Assembly: GCA_019118275.1 (NCBI GenBank)
Contig: DWZH01000042.1
Span: forward strand, 1-64,000
Direction: 5' to 3'
Source of the DNA: Candidatus Brachybacterium merdavium
GTDB taxonomy: Bacteria > Actinomycetota > Actinomycetes > Actinomycetales > Dermabacteraceae
DNA: 64,000 nucleotides
Shown one piece after another: positions 19,281 to 28,429 of the stretch. Within the stretch, counting starts at the first letter, position 1; each line of letters begins with the position of its first letter. Under the pieces are notes generated by a model. That model was not told where the DNA came from. It searched no databases and saw only the letters and a list, made by a program, of their open reading frames with translations. The position numbers were made by a program, and so were the translations under genes.

Positions 19281-20105
19281 TCAGCTGCCGACGCGGAAGC
19301 GGACGAAACCGGTGATGGTGCCGCCGGCCTCCTCCACGATCTTGCCGACCGACTGCTTCGGGTCCTTCGCGAAGCCCTGGTCCAGCAGCACGTTCTCCTT
19401 GTAGAAGCCGTTCAGGCGGCCCTCGATGATCTTGGGCAGGGCCTGCTCGGGTTTGCCCTCGTTCTTGGCGGTCTCCTCCGCGATGCGGCGCTCGTTCTCG
19501 ACGACGTCGGCGGGCACCTCGTCACGGTTGAGGTAGGCCGGGGAGAAGGCGGCGATGTGCATGGCGACGTCGCGCGCGACCTCGGCCCCGGCGGCATCGG
19601 TGGCCACCAGCACACCGACCTGCGGGGGCAGGTCCTTGTTGGTGCGGTGCATGTAGGAGCTGACGACCTCGCCCGAGACGCGGCCGATGCGGCGCACCAG
19701 GATCTTCTCGCCCATGCTGGCCCCGGCATTGGTCAGGGCCTCACCGAAGGCGGTCTCGGCGAGATCCGCGGGCTCCTCGGCGCCGGACTCGACGGCGGCG
19801 GCCACGGCCTCGTCACCCAGGGCGACGAACTTGTCGTTCTTGGCCACGAAGTCGGTCTCGGAGTTCAGCTCGACCAGGGTGCCGGTCTGGCCGCCCTCGC
19901 TGTCGCGCACGTCGACGGCGATGAGGCCCTCGGACGCGGTGCGGCCCTCACGCTTGGCGACGCCCTTGAGGCCCTTGACGCGGATCAGCTCGACGGCCTT
20001 GGCCTTGTCGCCTTCCGCCTCGTCGAGAGCCTTCTTGACGTCGAGCATGCCCGCACCGGTGGACTCGCGGATCTCCTTGATGTCGGCGGCCGTGTAGTTA
20101 GCCAT
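19281..20105 (-). CDS. tsf: Elongation factor Ts
   Basis: Guanine nucleotide exchange factor for EF-Tu, 274 residues. The N-terminal UBA-like domain ends with the signature RESTGAGMLDVKKAL, and the second signature ELNSETDFVAKND lies near residue 80. The ATG at 20105 follows GAGGGAGA. It is the second gene of the rpsB-tsf pair, with an intercistronic hairpin between them. Confidence 0.98.
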   Translation of the reverse strand: MANYTAADIKEIRESTGAGMLDVKKALDEAEGDKAKAVELIRVKGLKGVAKREGRTASEGLIAVDVRDSEGGQTGTLVELNSETDFVAKNDKFVALGDEAVAAAVESGAEEPADLAETAFGEALTNAGASMGEKILVRRIGRVSGEVVSSYMHRTNKDLPPQVGVLVATDAAGAEVARDVAMHIAAFSPAYLNRDEVPADVVENERRIAEETAKNEGKPEQALPKIIEGRLNGFYKENVLLDQGFAKDPKQSVGKIVEEAGGTITGFVRFRVGS

Positions 20106-20154
20106 GTATGTCTCCCTCGGGGATGTGTCTGTTCAGTCGATTCGTGACCTCTCA

Positions 20155-20188
20155 CAGGGCCGGGGAGGCCGCAGCCTCCCCGGTCCTG
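20155..20188 (-). terminator. Intercistronic hairpin between rpsB and tsf
   Basis: Bases 20155-20169 pair with 20174-20188 to give a 15-bp stem (one G-T wobble) around a 4-base loop. It begins 5 bases after the rpsB stop and ends 49 bases before the tsf start. It could attenuate read-through or protect the upstream message end. In E. coli the rpsB-tsf junction is likewise a site of partial termination. Confidence 0.6.
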
Positions 20189-20193
20189 GATGA

Positions 20194-21177
20194 TCACTCG
20201 GCGGGCTTGGCCTCGGGAGCCGTCGGCTCGGTCTGGGCATCGGTCGCCTCGGTGGCGGACTCGATCAGCTCGGCCTCGGCGTCGGAGGCACCGGAGGCGG
20301 GCTCCTCGGTGGCAGGGGCATCGGCGGCGGGTGCCTCGGCGGCAGCGGGTGCCTCCGCGGCGACCGACTGCTCAGCGGGAGCATTCTGCTGCTGGACCTC
20401 GGACTGCGCGAGCAGCTCGCGCTCCCACTCGGCCAGCGGCTCGGCGTCGACGGCGGAGACGTTCTTCTCCCCGCCCTCGCTGCGGGCGTGGCGCTGCTGC
20501 AGCCCGGCGGCCACGGCATCGGCCACGACCCGGGTCAGCAGGGTGACGGAGCGGATCGCATCGTCATTGCCCGGGATCGGGTAGGCGATCTGGTCGGGAT
20601 CGCAGTTGGTGTCCAGGATCGCGACCACCGGGATGCTGAGCTTCTGGGCCTCGTCGACGGCCAGGTGCTCCTTGTTGGTGTCCACGACCCACACGGCACT
20701 GGGCGCCTTGGGCATATTGCGGATACCGCCCAGGGTCTTCTCCAGCTTGTCCTTCTCGCGGCGCATCATCAGCAGCTCCTTCTTGGTGCGGCCGGAGGAG
20801 GCCACGTCCTCGAAGTCGATCTGCTCGAGCTCCTTGAGGCGGTTCACACGCGCGGAGACGGTCTGCAGGTTGGTGAGCATGCCGCCCAGCCAGCGCTGGT
20901 TCACGTACGGCATGCCCACGCGGGTGGCCTGCTCCTGGATGGACTCCTGAGCCTGCTTCTTGGTGCCGATGAACAGGATGGTGCCGCCATGGGCGACCGT
21001 CTGCTTCACGAAGTCATAGGCCTTGTCGATGTACGACAGGGTCTGCATGAGGTCGACGATGTAGATGCCGTTGCGCTCGGTGAAGATGAAGCGGCGGACC
21101 TTGGGGTTCCAGCGTCGGGTCTGGTGCCCGAAATGGACGCCGCTCTCCAGGAGCTGGCGCATGGTGACGACTGCCAT
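20194..21177 (-). CDS. rpsB: 30S ribosomal protein S2 with long acidic tail
   Basis: Ribosomal protein S2, 327 residues against about 240-260 in most bacteria. The core ([19 protein letters not shown] to about residue 250) is standard. The remaining 75 residues or so are an Ala/Glu/Pro-rich acidic tail, as seen in several Micrococcales. The ATG at 21177 has an AGAGG element; an in-frame start at 21219 lacks family support. First gene of rpsB-tsf. Confidence 0.97.
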   Translation of the reverse strand: MAVVTMRQLLESGVHFGHQTRRWNPKVRRFIFTERNGIYIVDLMQTLSYIDKAYDFVKQTVAHGGTILFIGTKKQAQESIQEQATRVGMPYVNQRWLGGMLTNLQTVSARVNRLKELEQIDFEDVASSGRTKKELLMMRREKDKLEKTLGGIRNMPKAPSAVWVVDTNKEHLAVDEAQKLSIPVVAILDTNCDPDQIAYPIPGNDDAIRSVTLLTRVVADAVAAGLQQRHARSEGGEKNVSAVDAEPLAEWERELLAQSEVQQQNAPAEQSVAAEAPAAAEAPAADAPATEEPASGASDAEAELIESATEATDAQTEPTAPEAKPAE

Positions 21178-21551
21178 GATGGTGTCCTCTTCCTCTGGTC
21201 CTGGGCTCGCACGGTGCACCCGTCAGGGGCGTCCGCGGTCGTCGCGCAGGGCCTCTTGCTCGGTTCTTCCCCACCACCGGTCGGTGCGGGGCCTGGTGCC
21301 CGGGTCGCCGTCCGCCTCCGCCCTGCCCCGCACGGGTGCGGGATCGAGCCGAGGACCGTTGGCCGGCGAGCCCTGATGGGCACGCGAAGTCACCCGGACG
21401 CACCGGGTGCTGAGCAGAGTCTATCCGACGCTCGGGACAGCTCCGGAGCGTGCTGCATCACGTTCTCGACGGCCTCCTCCCCAGCGGCCCTGTCTCCACA
21501 GCGGCGCGCTCGGTGGTGCCGGCCCGCCTGCCGGGCGGCAGGATGCCGGGC
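21178..21551. other. 374-base divergent region: rpsB leader and promoter, M23 gene upstream region
   Basis: No gene is seen. On the minus strand it holds the rpsB promoter (21418-21423) and a leader of about 230 bases. The leader contains a 7-bp stem hairpin at 21391-21409 (CACCCGG/CCGGGTG) near its 5' end and a second GC stem around 21340. The right part leads to the exported M23-like gene. I could not match the leader to a known ribosomal-protein regulatory RNA. Confidence 0.5.
21418..21423 (-). promoter_or_regulatory. Candidate rpsB -10 element (TAGACT)
   Basis: TAGACT on the minus strand, 240 bases before the rpsB ATG, is a good -10 match in a G+C-rich background. It would give a long leader. 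No clear -35 was found. Confidence 0.5.
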
Positions 21552-22274
21552 ATGATCCGTTCCGCACCAGCCCCGGCGCCTGCTCACCGCGCTCCCCTCC
21601 CGCCCCGGACGGGCCCCCGGTCCCCCATCGCCGCCGCACCCCGGGCCGTGGCCCGGGCACTGCCCGGGATGCTGGGGGCCCTGTGCCTGCTGCTCATGGT
21701 CGCGGTCGCGCCGGCCGCACAGGCGCAGACCGGCCGGTGGCAGTGGCCCACACCTCCCCCGCACCAGGTGGTGCATGCCTTCGACGCCCCCGATCATCCC
21801 TACGGTCCGGGCCACCGGGGCATCGACATCGCGGCGACGGCCGGCGAGCAGGTGCGGGCGGTCGAGGGCGGCACCGTGCGCTTCGCGGGGGTGGTCGCCG
21901 GCCGCGGGGTGGTCTCCGTGCTTCATCCGGACGGTCTGATCTCGACCTATGAGCCGGTGACGGCGGAAGTCAGCGACGGCCAGGCGGTCGAGGAAGGCGA
22001 GAGCCTCGGGGTGCTCGAGACGGCCGACGCGGCGGACCCGCACTGCACCGGCCAGGACTGCCTGCACCTGGGTGCGAGGCAGGCAGGGGCGTACCTCGAT
22101 CCGCTGCCGCTGCTCGGAGCCCGAGGCCCCAGCGTGCTGCTGCCGTGGTCCGGACCGGGTGGTCAGGGCCTCGGCGGAGGAGCGAGTACCACGCAGCGGG
22201 CCGGGCCCGGGTTGCCTGCCGCCGGGGGTGTCGCGCCGCGTCCCGGCGGGCCGCCGGTGGCCCTGCAGGACTGA
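21552..22274 (+). CDS. Exported M23 (LytM-fold) family protein with altered metal site
   Basis: Predicted secreted protein of 240 residues. A Pro/Ala-rich N-terminus is followed by a hydrophobic segment ending APAAQAQT (signal peptidase site). The LytM-like domain contains HRGIDIAATAGEQVRAVEGG, which supplies the usual H and D zinc ligands, but the second motif reads CLHLGAR instead of HLHFG, so the His usually thought to be catalytic is Cys. Similar CLHWG variants occur in actinobacterial relatives. It may be an activator or binding protein rather than an active endopeptidase. The ATG at 21552 is chosen because AGGA lies 8 bases upstream; ATG 21543 is an alternative. Confidence 0.75.
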   Translation: MIRSAPAPAPAHRAPLPPRTGPRSPIAAAPRAVARALPGMLGALCLLLMVAVAPAAQAQTGRWQWPTPPPHQVVHAFDAPDHPYGPGHRGIDIAATAGEQVRAVEGGTVRFAGVVAGRGVVSVLHPDGLISTYEPVTAEVSDGQAVEEGESLGVLETADAADPHCTGQDCLHLGARQAGAYLDPLPLLGARGPSVLLPWSGPGGQGLGGGASTTQRAGPGLPAAGGVAPRPGGPPVALQD

Positions 22275-22281
22275 ACTCCTC

Positions 22282-23283
22282 TCAGGCCCGGGGGTGGGCC
22301 TGGTCCACGGTGCGGCGCAGCCGCTCGGCGCTGACATGTGTGTAGATCTGCGTGGTGGCCAGGGAGGAGTGCCCCAGGAAGTCCTGCACGCTGCGCAGGT
22401 CGGCGCCGCCCTCCACCAGGTGGGTGGCGGCGCTGTGGCGCAGCGCATGGGGACTGATGTGCCGGGGGATCCCGGCTCGGGCGGCGTGACGATCCAGCAG
22501 CGTGCGCACGGCGCGGTCGCCGAGCCTGCCCCCACGGACGCCGAGGAACAGCGCCTCTCCGGCTCTGCCGTCCCCCTTCTCGGCGAGCACCGGGCGTCCC
22601 TCCTGCTCCCAGCGTGCGATCGCGTCCAGGGCCGGCGCACCGACCGGGACGATCCGCTCCTTGGCGCCCTTGCCGGTGACCCGGACCGTGCGCTGCCCGC
22701 GGTCGATCCCCGATCGGTCCAGCGCCACCAGCTCAGAGACCCGCAGGCCGGAGGAGTACAGCAGTTCCAGCACCGCCAGGTCGCGCAGGGCGACGGCCCG
22801 CTGCAGCGGGTCGCTCCCCGGCTCCTGATCGACCGGATGGTCCGTGCTGGAATTGCTCCCGGTCGGCCCCTCGGGGCCGACCGTCGTCAGCAGCGATGCG
22901 GCCTGCTCGGCCGAGAGCACCGTGGGCAGGTGCCGGCCCCGCCGGGGGGCGCGCAGGCGCCCGCCCACGTCGTGGGGCAGCTGCCCGGTGGAGGCCAGCC
23001 AACTGGTGAAGGTCCGTGCCGCTGCGGCCGAGCGGGCGAGCGTCGAAGCGGCGGCCCCGGTCTCGGCGCGCGCGCCGAGCCAGGAGCGGAGCGCGGTCAC
23101 GTCCAGCTCGGCGATCTCGATCCGTTCGCTCTCGCGCAGATGCTCGAGCAGTCGCGCGGCCTCTCGTGCGTAGGCGCGCACGGTGTGCTCGGACCGGCCA
23201 CGCTCGAGACGCAGGTGGTCGACGAACGCCTCGAGGACCGCCTCGTCGTCGTTGCCGGTCCGGGGACCGCGACCTGTGGACAT
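22282..23283 (-). CDS. xerC: Tyrosine recombinase XerC-type
   Basis: Site-specific recombinase of 333 residues, probably acting at the chromosome dimer resolution site. The N-terminal SAM-like core-binding domain covers about residues 8-105. The catalytic domain shows the Arg in SSGLRVSEL, the Lys in TGKGAKER, HALRHSAATHL (His and Arg), and LGHSSLATTQIYTHV (His and the nucleophilic Tyr). Its setting in the xerC-dprA-yifB-yraN group matches housekeeping XerC/D rather than a phage integrase. The ATG at 23283 is used; longer in-frame sequence overlaps dprA. No Shine-Dalgarno sequence is present. Confidence 0.92.
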   Translation of the reverse strand: MSTGRGPRTGNDDEAVLEAFVDHLRLERGRSEHTVRAYAREAARLLEHLRESERIEIAELDVTALRSWLGARAETGAAASTLARSAAAARTFTSWLASTGQLPHDVGGRLRAPRRGRHLPTVLSAEQAASLLTTVGPEGPTGSNSSTDHPVDQEPGSDPLQRAVALRDLAVLELLYSSGLRVSELVALDRSGIDRGQRTVRVTGKGAKERIVPVGAPALDAIARWEQEGRPVLAEKGDGRAGEALFLGVRGGRLGDRAVRTLLDRHAARAGIPRHISPHALRHSAATHLVEGGADLRSVQDFLGHSSLATTQIYTHVSAERLRRTVDQAHPRA

Positions 23284-23320
23284 GCCACCAGTGTGTCTCA
23301 TGGGCGCGGACCGCTGCAGC

Positions 23321-24520
23321 TCATGGGACGGGCCGGGCACGTCGGGCTCTGCCCTCAACCGTGACGACCAGCCCGAGCAGCTCCAGCCGGGCCAGCGTCG
23401 AGGCGACGTCCCGGGGGGTGAATCCGATCTCCTGGGCGATCCGACGCTCTCCCAGCCAGGAACGTGGCGGGACCGCGTCCAGCACCCTGCGGTCGGCGGG
23501 GCTGAGCAGGTCGAGCTCATCCTGGATGGCGTAGCTGCTCTCCCCCGCCGCCGGCCCGCCGGGGAGCAGGTCGAGCAGCTCGGAGGGCTCGGTGATCAGC
23601 ACCGCTCCGCATTCGCGGATCAGTCGATGGCACCCGGCGCTGGCTGCGGAGGTGACCGGCCCCGGGACCGCGCCGACCGGGCGCGAGAGGTCATCGGCGC
23701 GCCGCGCGGTCGACAGCGCCCCGGAGCGCCACGACGCCTCGACCACGACCACGGCGTGCGACAGCGCGGCGATCAGGCGGTTGCGGGACAGGAATCTCCA
23801 CCGGGTCGGGGCGGTGCCGGGCGGGGCCTCGGAGACCAGCAGATGACGTTCGCGGATCTGTTCGAGCAGGCGCGTGTTGCCGCGCGGATAGAGGGCGTCG
23901 AGACCGCCGGCCAGGACCGCGACGGTGGCACCGTCATCTGCGGCCAGGGCTCCGCGGTGGGCGGCGGCGTCGATGCCGTAGGCTCCGCCCGAGACCACGG
24001 TCCCTCCGCGGGCGGCGAAGGCGGCGGCCAGGGTGGCGGCGGTGTCCTCGCCATAGGGCGTCGAGGCGCGGGAGCCGACCAGGGCGACCGAACGGGGGCC
24101 GCAGAGCTGATCGAGCGGGCCCGGTCCGTGCACCCACAGGCAGTGCGGCGCGGTCTCCTGCAGGTCCGTCAGCTGCTCCGGCCATTCCTCGTCCTGCGGG
24201 GTGAGCACCCGGATGCCTCGTCGCTGCGCGCCGTCGAGCACCGCCTCGACATCCACGGTGGACAGGCGCGCCTGCCAACGACTCAGGGCCCGTCCGGCCC
24301 GTCCGCCGGCGTGGGAGCCGGAAGGATCGGTGGCCTCGCTCGGCACGTCACCGTGCAGGCGCCGCACCAGCTCGGAGGCGTCCCCTTCGCGGGCCACTCG
24401 CAGCGCCTCAACGGGCCCGAGCCGACTGCGGGCCACGAGGGCCACGGCGTCGGAGGGTTCGGCGATCAGCGACCAGGTGATGCGGGCGAGACGGTCGGTG
24501 TCGAGGATGGGGTCGCTCAT
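23321..24520 (-). CDS. dprA: DNA-processing protein DprA
   Basis: Single-stranded DNA-binding protein that loads RecA in natural transformation, also kept in many non-competent species. The Rossmann-like domain holds VALVGSRASTPYG, VVSGGAYGIDAAAH and RNRLIAALSHAVVVVEA. A C-terminal winged-helix domain covers about residues 325-399, and the N-terminus is an accessory helical region. 399 residues. The ATG at 24520 overlaps the yifB stop by 4 bases (ATGA). Confidence 0.95.
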   Translation of the reverse strand: MSDPILDTDRLARITWSLIAEPSDAVALVARSRLGPVEALRVAREGDASELVRRLHGDVPSEATDPSGSHAGGRAGRALSRWQARLSTVDVEAVLDGAQRRGIRVLTPQDEEWPEQLTDLQETAPHCLWVHGPGPLDQLCGPRSVALVGSRASTPYGEDTAATLAAAFAARGGTVVSGGAYGIDAAAHRGALAADDGATVAVLAGGLDALYPRGNTRLLEQIRERHLLVSEAPPGTAPTRWRFLSRNRLIAALSHAVVVVEASWRSGALSTARRADDLSRPVGAVPGPVTSAASAGCHRLIRECGAVLITEPSELLDLLPGGPAAGESSYAIQDELDLLSPADRRVLDAVPPRSWLGERRIAQEIGFTPRDVASTLARLELLGLVVTVEGRARRARPVP

Positions 24521-26070
24521 CGATGCTCTCCTTCACGAAGGGCCAGCGCCGACCCGATCTGGTCGGCTCCGGGACGGTCGACCTCATCGAGGTCGGCCAG
24601 GGTCCAGGCCAGGCGCAGCACCCGGTCGTGGCCCCGCAGGGTCAGCCGGCCCTGCGCGACGGCACGATCGAGCAGGCGGCGCTGGTCGGGCTCCGGGGCG
24701 AAGCTGCGACGCAGCTCCGGTCCGGGCAGGCGGGCATTGGTGGCCCAGGGGTGGTCGGCGAAGCGTTCACGCTGCCTCGCACGGGCGGAGGCCACCCGCT
24801 CAGCGATGACCGCGCTGGGCTCCGCGTCGATGCCGCCACTGCGGTGGATGTCCACGGGACCGACGGTGATGCGCATGTCGATGCGGTCCAGCACGGGTCC
24901 GGACAGGCGAGCCAGGTAGCGGCGCCGCTGCAGCGGCGTGCAGCGGCACTCGTCGCCGCGGCCGAAGGCCTTCCCGCAGGGGCAGGGGTTGGCGGCCAGG
25001 ACCAGCTGGAAGCGTGCCGGGTACCGGGTCACGCCCCGTGCCCGGTGGATGGTGATGTCCCCGGCCTCCAAGGGTTCGCGCAGTGCCTCCAGGACGCGCG
25101 CGGGGAACTCGGGCGCCTCGTCGAGCAGCAGCACGCCGGCATGGGCGCGGGAGATGGCGCCCGGCATGGCGATGCCGGGTCCTCCTCCGACCACAGCGGC
25201 GGGGGTGGCGGTGTGATGGGGGTTCTCGAACGGGGGCTGTGTGCGCAGGCCCTGCAGGGCGTCGAAGCGACCGGCCACGGAGTGGATGGCGGAGACCGCC
25301 AGGGCATCATCGGTCCCGAGGGGCGGAAGGATGCCGGGGATCCTCGAGGCGATCATGGTCTTGCCGGCTCCCGGCGGCCCGATGAGCAACAGGTGGTGCC
25401 CGCCGGCCGCGGCCACCTCGGCGGCGCGGCGGGCCTGGGCCTGCCCGACCACGTCCCGGAAGTCGGGGGCGGGGCCCCGGTCGTCCGCGGCCAGGTCCGG
25501 CTGGAGACGGTGCGGGCCGACGACGCGCAGAGCCGGGCGTGCGATGGGGATCGGGACCTGCGAGCCCCAGCGGCGCAGGACGGTGGCCAGGTCCGGCGCT
25601 CCGTCGACCTCGAGGCCCTCGACCAGGCGGGCCTCCGCCAGGTTCTCCTCGGGCACGACGGCCCGGGTGACCCCGTGGTCTCGGGCCGCGAGCAGGGCCG
25701 GCAGCACGCCGGGCACCGGTCGCAGACGGCCGTCGAGACCGAGTTCGCCCAGGTGGACGGTGCGGGACGGGCCCCGGGAGGGCAGATCGCCCTGGGCATC
25801 GACCACGGCGATGGCGATCGCCAGGTCGAAGCCCGAGCCGTGCTTGGGAAGCCAAGCGGGCGTCATGTTCACCGTGATCCGGCGCTGTGCGAGACGGATT
25901 CCGCTGCGGGCGGCGGCCGCCCGGACCCGGTCCCGGGCCTGCAGGGTCGAGGAGTCGGGCAGGCCGACCACCGAGAAGGCGGGCAGGCCCGGAGAGACGT
26001 CGGCCTCGACCTCGACGACGGTGCCCTCGAGGCCCATCAGGGTGATCGACAGCGTGCGTGCGTGTCCCAT
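24517..26070 (-). CDS. YifB/ComM family AAA+ Mg-chelatase-like ATPase
   Basis: A 517-residue AAA+ protein. The N-terminal ChlI-type domain (about 1-120) starts with the typical LxGxxGxxVxVE text. Walker A GPPGAGKT is near residue 231, and Walker B LLLDEAPEF follows. In transforming bacteria ComM acts as a helicase that aids integration of DNA. It is encoded beside dprA, which fits that link, though competence in this organism is not shown. Its ATG overlaps the last base of the yraN stop (TGATG). Confidence 0.93.
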   Translation of the reverse strand: MGHARTLSITLMGLEGTVVEVEADVSPGLPAFSVVGLPDSSTLQARDRVRAAAARSGIRLAQRRITVNMTPAWLPKHGSGFDLAIAIAVVDAQGDLPSRGPSRTVHLGELGLDGRLRPVPGVLPALLAARDHGVTRAVVPEENLAEARLVEGLEVDGAPDLATVLRRWGSQVPIPIARPALRVVGPHRLQPDLAADDRGPAPDFRDVVGQAQARRAAEVAAAGGHHLLLIGPPGAGKTMIASRIPGILPPLGTDDALAVSAIHSVAGRFDALQGLRTQPPFENPHHTATPAAVVGGGPGIAMPGAISRAHAGVLLLDEAPEFPARVLEALREPLEAGDITIHRARGVTRYPARFQLVLAANPCPCGKAFGRGDECRCTPLQRRRYLARLSGPVLDRIDMRITVGPVDIHRSGGIDAEPSAVIAERVASARARQRERFADHPWATNARLPGPELRRSFAPEPDQRRLLDRAVAQGRLTLRGHDRVLRLAWTLADLDEVDRPGADQIGSALALREGEHR

Positions 26071-26513
26071 CAGCCCACGGCCCGCAGATGCTCGAGGGCG
26101 AAGGTGTCGTCCACCTGGGCGTGGATCGCGATCACATCCAGGCGCACGTCGCGGTGCGGGACCTGGTGGTCCATCAGGAACTCCCCGGCCAGGCGACGCA
26201 GCCGGCGCAGCTTGGCCGGGGTGACGGCGGCCTGCGGGAGCCCGGTGACGAAGGAGCGGCGGGTCTTAACCTCGATGAAGACCAGAGTGGTCGCCTCGAG
26301 CGCCACGATGTCCAGCTCCCCCTGAGTCAGGCGCAGGTTGCGTTCGATGATCTGCCAGCCCTGGCGCTGCAGCTGCCGCACGGCCAGCTCCTCGCCGAGC
26401 CTGCCCAGCTGTGCGGTGGTCAGCTCACGGGTGCGGGGTGGTGGGAGGGGCGGGCCGGGCCCGGGGTCGCGGGAGCTCGGCGGGTAAGGCGGAGGGGCTG
26501 CGGCGCTGTTCAT
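26070..26513 (-). CDS. YraN/UPF0102 family protein
   Basis: A 147-residue protein of the UPF0102 family with a predicted restriction endonuclease-like core: LGRLGEELAVRQLQRQGW, then GELDIVALEATTLVFIEVKT, in which the D and ExK positions of a PD-(D/E)XK fold are kept. Biochemical role unknown. The N-terminal 40 residues are Pro-rich and variable. The ATG at 26513 is used; an upstream in-frame start at 26549 is possible. It is coupled to yifB. Confidence 0.9.
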   Translation of the reverse strand: MNSAAAPPPYPPSSRDPGPGPPLPPPRTRELTTAQLGRLGEELAVRQLQRQGWQIIERNLRLTQGELDIVALEATTLVFIEVKTRRSFVTGLPQAAVTPAKLRRLRRLAGEFLMDHQVPHRDVRLDVIAIHAQVDDTFALEHLRAVG

Positions 26514-26597
26514 GCTCGACAGCGTTGCCCGCCCCGGGCAGGTGCGCATCGTGCCCTCGCGCTTTGTGGACGCGCGGCGGGTGGGGAGGAGAGTCGA

Positions 26598-26900
26598 TCA
26601 GGGCAGCGAGATGTCCGACTTGTTGAGCTCTTCGACGTTGACGTCCTTGAACGTCACCACGCGCACCGAGCGCACGAAGCGGTTGGAGCGGTAGATGTCC
26701 CAGACCCACACGTCGGCCAGCCGCAGTTCGTAGAAGACCTCTCCACCGCCCGAGCGGACCTGCAGGTCGACCTGATTGGCGAGGTAGAACCTGCGGTCGG
26801 TCTCGACCACGTAGGTGAACAGGTTGACCACGTCGCGGTACTCGCGGAACAGCTGAAGCTCGAGGTCGGACTCGTAATTCTCGAGTTCCTGGGCGCTCAC
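26598..26900 (-). CDS. DUF2469 family protein
   Basis: Conserved actinobacterial protein of 100 residues found next to rnhB. The text ELENYESDLELQLFREYRDVV and VETDRRFYLANQVDLQV is diagnostic. Function unknown. The GTG at 26900 follows AGGAGGAG and overlaps the rnhB stop by 4 bases (GTGA). Confidence 0.92.
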   Translation of the reverse strand: MSAQELENYESDLELQLFREYRDVVNLFTYVVETDRRFYLANQVDLQVRSGGGEVFYELRLADVWVWDIYRSNRFVRSVRVVTFKDVNVEELNKSDISLP

Positions 26901-27658
26901 GGACGCTCCTCCTGTCGCTGCGGTCCGATGTCGTCGTCCCACAGTACGCCAGCGCCGCCGGCCGGGACGTGGAGCGCGCCCGGCGGCTGCGCCGAGTCCG
27001 CGCTCCCCGTCAGACGCCAGCTGCGCCGGTGCTGGTGGTGGGGGCCGGAGACCGTGAGCGCCTCACGGTGGGCGGCCGAGCCGTAGCCCTTGTTGGAGGC
27101 CCAGTGGTAGTGGGGTGCCAGCGCGTCGAGCTCGACCATGTGATCGTCGCGGGCCACCTTGGCCAGGATGCTGGCGGCGGCCACGGAGGCGCAGTCCCGG
27201 TCCGCCGCGACCCTGAGCTGGACCACCGGCGGCGGTCCGTCCCCGCTGGGCGGTGTGCGGCTGAGCACGTCGACATCGCCATCGACCAGGATCGCATCGG
27301 GGCGCACGTCCAGCCCTTCCAGTGCTCGGTGAGCCGCGCGGGACAGGGCGGCCACGATGCCGATCTCGTCGATCTCCGCCGGGGAGGCCCAGCCGACGGT
27401 GCCGGCCCGCACGGAGTCCAGGATCGGCTGCACGAGTGCCTTTCGGCGCAGCGCACTGAGGCGCTTGGAGTCGCGCACCCCGTCGGGGAGAGGGGCGATG
27501 TGTCCTTCCCGCATCTCGACCGCGCAGGCACCGACCGCGACCGGTCCCGCCAGGGCGCCACGGCCCACCTCGTCAACACCGACGACGATGCGGGTCCCGG
27601 GTCCGCAGTCGGCGGCCAAGGCCCGTTCGACATCCAGGGTGGGGACGGGTGCGCTCAC
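26897..27658 (-). CDS. rnhB: Ribonuclease HII
   Basis: Removes RNA from RNA-DNA hybrids and misincorporated ribonucleotides, 253 residues. The active-site motif VVGVDEVGRGALAGPVAVGA supplies the D-E pair, with DSKRLS and AVAADRDCASVAAASILAKV later. The C-terminal 25 residues are an extra tail. The GTG at 27658 overlaps the upstream signal peptidase stop by 4 bases. Confidence 0.95.
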   Translation of the reverse strand: MSAPVPTLDVERALAADCGPGTRIVVGVDEVGRGALAGPVAVGACAVEMREGHIAPLPDGVRDSKRLSALRRKALVQPILDSVRAGTVGWASPAEIDEIGIVAALSRAAHRALEGLDVRPDAILVDGDVDVLSRTPPSGDGPPPVVQLRVAADRDCASVAAASILAKVARDDHMVELDALAPHYHWASNKGYGSAAHREALTVSGPHHQHRRSWRLTGSADSAQPPGALHVPAGGAGVLWDDDIGPQRQEERP

Positions 27659-28422
27659 GGCTGCTCGGGGACGTTCTCGAAGGCTTCGCGCCCCTCCCCC
27701 AGGCCCGACCAGCGGCTGACCGGCCAGAAGATGACCTCGGCCTTGCCGGTGATGTTGTCGGCGGGCACGAAGCCGTCGCCGTCGTGGACGTGGTGCCAGG
27801 CGGAGTCGGCCGAGGCGTGGCGGTTGTCGCCCATCACCCACACGTCGCCCGCGGGCACGGTGACATCGAAAGGGTGCTGGCACGGCGAGTTCGCCTGGTT
27901 GATGTAGTCCTCCTCGAGGGCGACACCGTTGACCTCCAGCTGTGCCCCCTCGTCCTCGCACACCACACGATCGCCGGGCATGCCGATCAGACGCTTGACC
28001 AGGTGGTCCTGGGAAGGGTCCGGGGCCAGACCGACCATGCTGAGCACCATCATCAGCCGCACCCGGGGCGTCGGGTCCTCCGTGGCGTCCCCGGGGATCC
28101 AGTCAGCGGGGTCCTCGAACACGACGACATCGCCGCGATGCAGGTCGAACACCCCGGGGGTCAGCTTGGAGACCAGGATCTTGTCGTCGTTGAGCAGCGT
28201 CGGGTTCATCGAGGCCGAGGGGATGTAGAACGGCTGGATCAGGAACGTCTTGACCAGCACCGCGATCAGCAGCGCGACCGCCATGGTGACCACCGTGTCC
28301 AGCCACAGCGGCATGCGTGATCGGCGGGTGGTGCGGCGGCCCGACCGTTCGGGGTCGTCCTGGCCCGGCGCGGGGCCCCGGGACGGGGTCACGGCTCTGC
28401 GGGGCTGGTCGGGCTCGTTCAT
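27655..28422 (-). CDS. lepB: Signal peptidase I (first copy)
   Basis: Type I signal peptidase of 255 residues, anchored by one membrane helix (about 40-60). The catalytic Ser is in FYIPSASMNPTL, and the Lys in HLVKRLIGMPGDRV. The C-terminal signature GDNRHASADS is present. The N-terminal 35 residues are charged and cytoplasmic. The ATG at 28422 has no Shine-Dalgarno sequence but has TAGGAT 7 bases upstream. It is followed by rnhB with a 4-base overlap and preceded by a second lepB copy. Confidence 0.95.
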   Translation of the reverse strand: MNEPDQPRRAVTPSRGPAPGQDDPERSGRRTTRRSRMPLWLDTVVTMAVALLIAVLVKTFLIQPFYIPSASMNPTLLNDDKILVSKLTPGVFDLHRGDVVVFEDPADWIPGDATEDPTPRVRLMMVLSMVGLAPDPSQDHLVKRLIGMPGDRVVCEDEGAQLEVNGVALEEDYINQANSPCQHPFDVTVPAGDVWVMGDNRHASADSAWHHVHDGDGFVPADNITGKAEVIFWPVSRWSGLGEGREAFENVPEQP

Positions 28423-28429
28423 CGCGGTG

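Noticed and set aside
22282..23283. Tyrosine recombinase as a mobile-element integrase
   Set aside because: It sits in the conserved rpsB-side group with dprA, yifB and yraN, with no att-like repeats, tRNA target or phage genes nearby; housekeeping XerC/D is the better call.
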